Origin: Cymbidium sinense
Lineage: Eukaryota; Streptophyta; Magnoliopsida; Asparagales; Orchidaceae
DNA length: 64,000 nucleotides
Assembly (NCBI GenBank): GCA_021442155.1
Contig: CM038228.1
Coordinates: forward strand, 10,333,179-10,397,178
Direction: 5' to 3'
The first letter of the stretch is position 1. Each line of letters opens with the position of its first letter. This document shows positions 58,690 through 64,000 of the stretch, piece by piece. The position numbers and the translations under genes were made by a program. Under the pieces are notes generated by a model. It was given only the letters and a program-made list of their open reading frames with translations. It was not told where the DNA came from and ran no database searches.

Positions 58690-59245
58690 CTGATATTGTC
58701 TGCTGCAGGGGAAGTAAACCTGTAGAGCGGATCTTCTCCACTTCATAGCAGAGAAAATCTCATCTTCAGAATTTCCCTTGAACGGTATGGTCCGATCCAT
58801 CATCACCTTCTCGTCGTAATTTTGGGTGGCAATTACTTATGGCGCCATATAAACGGGCGTTCCCGCTCTTCGTTTTCTAGAATGTCGCGGCGGTGGCATT
58901 CGGCGTTAGATTAGGAAAGTTATGTGAGGGAGGTGAAATTGCTTTTGAAAAGGGCCTTCGGGTATCAATGTAGAAAACGAGATAGGGTTCAGGCAAAGAT
59001 CGAGGATTAGGCAGATGGCGTCGTCATCGTCCTCGTAGACTTGTGGATCTGGATCGAGCGTGAGTTCCCGAAAGTGGTCAAGCGGGTGAGCTTGATCTTC
59101 AAATCGATCAGGTGGCGGTCGAAGCTTGTGGAGATATTGTCCATGATTTTCACGGCAAAGGCCTCACCGGTGAAGACAGAGACGCGTGCAGAACTCGCCG
59201 AAGCCGAACAGGGCTCCAATACGGTACTCAGCTCTCTCTCTCTCT
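58690..59245 (-). pseudogene. Protein kinase pseudogene fragment 1 (PPCK/CDPK-related)
   Basis: On the minus strand the kinase motifs occur in order but in shifting frames. Near 59,225, YRIGALFGFGEF corresponds to the Gly-rich loop. Near 59,160, GEAFAVKIMDN is the subdomain II lysine motif. Near 59,045, QVYEDDDDAI corresponds to the region before the hinge. Near 58,865, AGTPVYMAP, a stop where Glu belongs, VIATQNYDEKV is the activation-loop end (GTP.Y.APEV). PFKGNSEDEIFSAM (near 58,790) matches the PF.G.S..EIF.A segment of phosphoenolpyruvate carboxylase kinases and calcium-dependent kinases. The HRD and DFG parts are not recognisable: about 170 bp between 58,875 and 59,040 are too short and full of stops. 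No function is expected. Confidence 0.8.
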
Positions 59246-59364
59246 CCAAATCTCCGGGTTGTTTTTTGGAATGAGAATATGTAAGGGCATTTCCAAGCAG
59301 CATTTGACTTCACTGTGTTATATATATTTCAAGATGCAGATGAATTATTAACATATGCAAAAAA
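59246..59364. other. Short spacer between kinase fragments, with (CT)n and poly(A)
   Basis: A (CT)n run at about 59,230-59,246 and a 16-base A run near 59,358. No coding content. Confidence 0.6.
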
Positions 59365-59399
59365 AAAAAAAAAAGGTTTTGAATAAACTGAATTTGGGA

Positions 59400-60010
59400 G
59401 GGCATTTAGGAAGGAACCTAAGAACTTGCTCTGCAGAACCTCATCATAAGATCTTTAGTGAGCATCTTCTCTGTTAGACCCCTGGCTTCAGGCGAAGCAG
59501 TTCTCAAGAGGTGAGGTTCGATCCGCCATCATCTAAAGGATGACTTCAGCGCTCCACAGATCCACCATCTCCTCGAAATCTTAGCCGGCAATTACCTCCG
59601 GCGCCATTTAAGCTGGCGTTTCCACTCATCCTTTAAAATTCTTCACAAACGACGAGGCGCAGCTAAGACCAATGAGATTTATACTGCCTTTCGATCGAAT
59701 CGAACAAAATATCTCAGGTTTGATGCCACCGTGTGCAACGCCGGCTCAAATTTGACTATAGATTCGGCCGGTTTTGTGAGGAGGGAGGCAGCGCCACTCC
59801 TGAAAAGGGGCCGGGGGTATTAATGTAAGAAACGAGATCTAGGACTAAGCAGGTGGTGTCGTCGTCCTCGTCGTCCTCGTCGTCCTCGTAAACTTGTGGA
59901 TCTGAACGGAGCGTGAGTTCCCGGATGAGGATAGGTGGGTGACGAGTCGACCATGTGGTGATCGAAGGGAGTGAAGATATTGTCGATTGTTTTCACGAGT
60001 CGACCATGTG
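59400..60010 (-). pseudogene. Protein kinase pseudogene fragment 2, tandem copy
   Basis: The region 59,365-60,010 repeats the layout of 58,610-59,300: AACTGAATTTGGGAGGG, GGCAATTAC(T/C)T(A/C)(T/C)GGCGCCAT and GAGCGTGAGTTCCCG occur in both at about 720-760 bp spacing. On the minus strand it has VKTIDNIFT (lysine motif, about 59,990), a long acidic run from GAC/GAG repeats (about 59,850-59,885), and ETPA, stop, MAPEVIAG (about 59,620), then EEMVDLWSAEVIL. The APE motif and VDLWSxxVIL are better preserved here than in fragment 1. The family assignment (PPCK or CDPK-related) is by motif resemblance. Confidence 0.8.
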
Positions 60011-60094
60011 ATTATAGTCAAAAATTCAAAAACGTGCATCTTAGATGAAAAGATAATTTATATTATATATATATATATATATAAAGTATATATT

Positions 60095-60585
60095 TTTTAT
60101 ATATTTACATATCTATCATCTAAATTTTTATTTTTTTTACTTAAATAGTACTCAGATCTCTATTATTACATTAAAATTTATATCATCATTAATTTTTAAA
60201 ATCAAATGGACATTTTTTATGCATAGAAAAAGTCATTTTTCTAACTATTAAACTTTATGAGTTAGAATGCAAATACATAAGAATTGTGTATACAAAATTT
60301 CCTATTTTGAAAGCCACAATTTTTGTCTTATTTTTATATAAAACATATACTTCTTATATATTTATATATCCACCACCTAAACTTTTATTTGTTACTTAAA
60401 TAGCACTCAAATCTCTATTATTACATAAAAATAACACTATCATTATTTTTTAAAGTCAAATGTACTTTTTTATGCATAAAAAAGAGTAGTCCTTGTAAAT
60501 CTCAAATTGTATGAGTTAGATATGTAAATGCATAAGAATTATGTGCTATGTATGCAAAATTCTCTATTTTGGCTAGTGTTCAACC
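60095..60585. repeat. About 255-bp tandem duplication, AT-rich
   Basis: TACTTAAATAG(T/C)ACTCA(G/A)ATCTCTATTATTACAT occurs near 60,138 and 60,392, followed in both by TTTTTATGCATA, TATGAGTTAGA and AATACATAAGAATT/AATGCATAAGAATT. Non-coding. Confidence 0.8.
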
Positions 60586-61339
60586 TTATTTTTCAAAGGT
60601 ATTTCTATCTAGTTAGTTCCCTGAGTCAATATTTTCAAGTTCTTTTATATTCTTCTCTAAGGCCTACATCTTACAATTATTTTCTTTCTTTTGAATCTAT
60701 TTTATTGTGTGATCCACAATAGGGATAAATCTCTCATGCACGTGAGTTTTAAACATAGGTAATTCATATATACAATTTTTATTTCTTTTTACTCTATTTT
60801 CACTTGTCACTCTAATACAAGACAATAAAATCTTTTGTATGCATATGTGTAATAATTTGATAATTATTTTATTATCTTTAAAAAAATTCATATATCGATA
60901 TCTTTTTGTTCTCTAATGTATTTCTTTTTTTTACAGATAAATTTTATTCTTCTCACACTATCGATTTTACACCAATCGTATATACTTTATAAATTTTTTA
61001 TTTTTATTTTTATAATATACATTATAGATTTATGAATTTTTACTTTTAAATATATATGATTAAATTAAGTCACACATATTTTTGATATTCTTATTAACAA
61101 TTTGTAATAACATTCTTTTATAGATATGCATTTTAAAATTCTTACATATTTGTTGATAATTTTTATATTTAATTTTTCTAAAATTGAGAAAACATATAAA
61201 TATAATTAAGGTTAATTTGGAGTTTAAAAATACTTCAATCGATCACCTTAATATGATATAATGCATGCAATATTCTTCGATCACAAGTTACAAATTTTAA
61301 TAGATATAAAATTCATGTAAACTTTACAATACCTTATTA
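60586..61339. other. AT-rich stretch without recognised content
   Basis: No gene or followable repeat. Short open frames on both strands are of AT-rich chance type. Confidence 0.4.
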
Positions 61340-61925
61340 GCCAAATTAGAACTCCACCCGATCAAAGGACTCTGATCATAACTGCATCATCTATGGAGCA
61401 TACCGGCCAAGCCACGCAGTCAGAGGACATGGACCACGTCCTTACTCGCATGAGATTGATTGAGAGTGAACATAGTAGAACACTTGATTTGACATTGGCT
61501 CCTTTGTGAGCTAGAGTTTTCTTAGTTTGTCACCTTGAACAAAAAATGACAGAAGGTAGATAGATTGAGTTTTACTTTAAAATTTTAATGATTGAATTTC
61601 ATTTAAGCAGTTTTTAGATTGATATTTGATTTAAGTTAATTTGATCTGAAATTAGAATCACTTTTTTACGGAAGTATCCCCTCCGGTTGAAATCACCATT
61701 CAACACAGCCATCATTGGGGTAATTAATTGATTGAATCAAATATATTTGAGAACTCCAGATCCTGTCAACTTTGTTTAGCTCCTAATAGAGGATCAGATC
61801 TACTATCACATGACAGAATTAGCTTCTCAGATATTTTAATAAGTTGAAATCCTTATAATAATTGGAATTTTAAGTTTTGTTTATCTAGATCCGATTCTAA
61901 GACTAAACCGGGAAGCAACTTAAAG
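61340..61925. repeat. Third, diverged relative of the host segment
   Basis: CCGATCAAAGGACTCTGATC, TTGATTTGACATTGGCTC, GAATTAGCTTCTCAGAT and GATTCTAAGACTAAACCGGG follow the same order as 10,600-11,260 and 40,065-40,715. Divergence is clearly larger than between A and B. After the last motif the sequence becomes unrelated to A and B. Confidence 0.75.
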
Positions 61926-62699
61926 TGAGGTCCATTTTGTGATCGGAGGTTGTTTGGTTCAAATTGGCATCAAATTGGATCAATTTTAGCTCAAAATGCG
62001 TGTTATCATTTTTGATCGCTCGATTTTCATGTGGACTTGTTCGAATTGAGTGTGAATAGTCTTACTTGATAGATTTTAATATTTCAAAACTAATGGCATA
62101 ATTAATTTTATGAACGGAGGTCGTTTGGACATCGTCACAGCTTTCTGGCTCCGATATGCGCGTTAGCACATTGATAGCTCGCTTGCTCTTGATCTTTAGA
62201 TTATGTAATATTTATATTTTAACCAATTTGATGTTCTTACTATGATGGTGAAGTCTGTTTATCGATTGGAGGTCATTTGGACTGATTTCGATGATGTTTG
62301 ACACATCTCGGCCTCAATTTATGCTCTAAAGTATTTGAAGTCGATCGAATTCACCTTATAAGCTCGATTCGGCTTGTGTAGCATATGTGAATGTCAATAA
62401 ATACCCCCCAACAAATGTGATTAACATATGGAGTGAGTCTCATTTATTGAAAACTAGTTGACCCTTTGGGCTGTCCATAAAACTTGGATCATTTTAGCTT
62501 CGATTGTAATAGCTTACAGAGCTTTGATAGGATTTGTCATTAGTATGATATCTTATTTTGGACATGCTAAGTGACAGGATTGACGGATTTGTAAGAATCA
62601 ATTTGTCCGATATATAAGAGTTCTTACACTATCTACTCTCTACTTCAATGGCTTTACTGAAGATTTTTTTCTTTTATGTTGTTACAGATTTGAGGTTTC
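61926..62699. repeat. Degenerate repeats with GGAGGTCRTTTGGAC phrase
   Basis: GATCGGAGGTTGTTTGG (61,939), AACGGAGGTCGTTTGGAC (62,114) and GATTGGAGGTCATTTGGAC (62,265) each lead into GCT/GAT...CTC GG-like text ending in ATGCGCGTTA-type sequence. Spacing is 150-175 bp. Probably LTR or leader sequence of a gypsy element. Non-coding. Confidence 0.6.
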
Positions 62700-63199
62700 T
62701 CCAACCCCAGCTTCATGCTTGGTCGAGTTTGATAGAGGAATTGGTTTGCTTATTTTGATGTTTGGAATTCCTTTTGTCCTAGGTTTAAGCTTGACAGACT
62801 TGATGAAGGATTGACCTGATTTGTGTGTATTGACTTGTCAGGAAGTGCACGTATATCTTCAGTCCTATGCTTGTTATTTTAACGGACTTGTTGAAGAGTG
62901 TGTATAGATGACCCAGCCTTCTAGGTTATATTAGGTCTATAATGTTAAGTTATTAGCCTAGCAATGCATGCATTAACAGACTGAATAACCACATAATTCT
63001 TTTAGTTTGACCATCAACCTTGTATGAACTATGAAATTGTTTCCTCGGTCCTGTGCTTTCTGCTTTGACGGACTTGATGAGGAGATTGGCTTTGATCTGT
63101 ACTTTATGCTTGATCATATCATTTCAAAATAGATTGAAATATCACCTTTATAGCAATATAAATATCGACTTGAGGCGCTCAATTGAGAGTTTTCCGAGA
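62700..63199. repeat. Segment homologous to the gypsy/PMD spacer at 28,690-29,060
   Basis: GACTTGATGAAGGATTGACC, ATTGACTTGYCAG, CCTATGCTT, TGTATGAACTATG, CTCGGTCCTGTGC occur in the same order as in 28,690-29,060, in the same orientation. It is cut off by the assembly gap. Confidence 0.75.
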
Positions 63200-63299
63200 N
63201 NNNNNNNNNNNNNNNNNNNNNNNNNNNNNNNNNNNNNNNNNNNNNNNNNNNNNNNNNNNNNNNNNNNNNNNNNNNNNNNNNNNNNNNNNNNNNNNNNNN
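63200..63299. other. Assembly gap of 100 N
   Basis: Exactly 100 N, the usual filler for a gap of unknown size. Sequences on the two sides need not be adjacent in the genome. Frames spanning it are not real. Confidence 0.99.
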
Positions 63300-63395
63300 G
63301 GGATAGCTAAGTAGCATAACCGAATCTGTCCCATTGCATTTACTTCCGAGCACATCTACTTCAGCTAGCTTTTTTTTAGTAGACATCTTATATCG

Positions 63396-64000
63396 GTGGA
63401 TGAGGGCATCAAATCCCTCACCCCACTTACTTTACTAGATTTCTACTATGTATCTCCTTCTAAATCTAAGAAATTGAGGAATAAAGCTAGTTTGAATTAC
63501 ATCTGTGTTGCTTCTGATGGGTTGTCTAGTTCTACTCTTATAGAAAACTCTTCAAGTCTAAATAATAATTATAACAACTCCAATCTTCCTCTTTTTGATT
63601 CAGAGATGGACTTTCCTTCTCTGAATAATATGGGTTCACCTCTTGAGATAGACTTGGAATCATTTAATTTTGAAGGTCCTATAGGAGAAGCTGTAGGTGA
63701 GCCTAATGAGTAGGTAGAATATTTCACTAAATTGCTACAAGAGATCACCGAAGTTAACCTCCGTAGTGGAAAGGTTCTACCTCCTAGGGTAGCACCTCAA
63801 GAAAAGGGGAAACAAGTCATTGGTACTAACGAGCAAGAAGCCCCTCCACAGGATGCTCCACCCATGGATATGCTTGTGGAGGATCAGCCCAAAGTGGAAT
63901 ACAATGTTCTCGCTCACCTAAGAAAGTTTCCAGCTAAGTTAAGCATATATGATTCCTTTATCTTATCCAAAGAGATGAGGGAATCATTAATCAAGGCTCT
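63396..64000 (+). pseudogene. Partial Ty3/gypsy gag-pol frame, cut by the window edge
   Basis: An open frame from 63,396 to a TAG at 63,711 is continued in the same frame to the end of the window. The second part has EVNLRSGKVLPPR (about 63,750), the conserved LRSGK.L motif between gag and protease, and YNVLAHLRKFPAKLSIYDSF (about 63,900) and KEMRESLIKAL, the HL...PA.LS.YD.L pattern that precedes the protease in many gypsy elements. The first part (acidic, Ser/Asn-rich) resembles nothing known to me. One in-frame TAG separates them; whether it is a mutation or a true end of a first frame cannot be told. The orientation is opposite to the element at 25-38.7 kb. Confidence 0.8.

Noticed and set aside
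63053..63386. Open frames crossing the run of N
   Set aside because: They cross an assembly gap of unknown size and have no support on either side.

Overview
This looks like plant nuclear DNA. It holds decayed FAR1-type Mutator-like elements (MULEs) that carry Ulp1-like genes, a Tat-lineage Ty3/gypsy element with a second RNase H and an antisense plant mobile domain (PMD) gene, long AT and GA microsatellites, and spliceable, stop-riddled reading frames. I cannot fix the species. I see no intact host gene, rRNA, tRNA or CRISPR array. One 100-base run of N (63,200-63,299) marks an assembly gap. Nearly everything is repeat or pseudogene, so most entries describe broken genes.

Layout. 1-2,560: a tandem array of small hairpins whose loop stays constant while the stem sequence changes. 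2,560-10,045: AT-rich non-coding repeat DNA with a 278-bp tandem duplication, a pair of CACGTG boxes, about 1 kb very rich in TTGAC/GTCAA, and tandem repeats of about 180 bp and about 21 bp. 10,045-24,400: 'host segment' copy A, split by MULE-1 (13,842-23,468), which has a 9-bp target duplication. 24,400-39,010: a degenerate Tat-type gypsy element on the minus strand with a PMD pseudogene on the plus strand beyond integrase. 39,010-39,460: a 146-bp tandem duplication and a long AT microsatellite. 39,512-57,545: copy B of the same host segment, split at a different point by MULE-2 (about 42,833-56,206), a larger relative of MULE-1. 58,690-60,010: two tandem fragments of a protein kinase gene, minus strand. 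61,340-61,925: a third, shorter relative of the host segment. 62,700-64,000: further gypsy-derived sequence, the gap, and the start of a plus-strand gypsy gag-pol frame that runs off the window.

How it fits together. Copies A and B each serve as the empty-site control for the other's MULE, so the two insertions are separate events later than the segment duplication. Both MULEs have the same plan: a plus-strand Ulp1-like (C48) gene near the left end, a minus-strand FAR1/MULE transposase near the right end, and subterminal tandem repeats rich in TACTCTC/GAGAGTA in inverted orientation. Both transposase and both protease genes are broken, and both protease copies lack the catalytic cysteine. The most unusual signals are the constant-loop, changing-stem hairpin array, the two independent MULE insertions at ATTTTGAC-like targets in sister copies, and an inverted piece of the Ulp1 gene inside the transposase gene of MULE-2.
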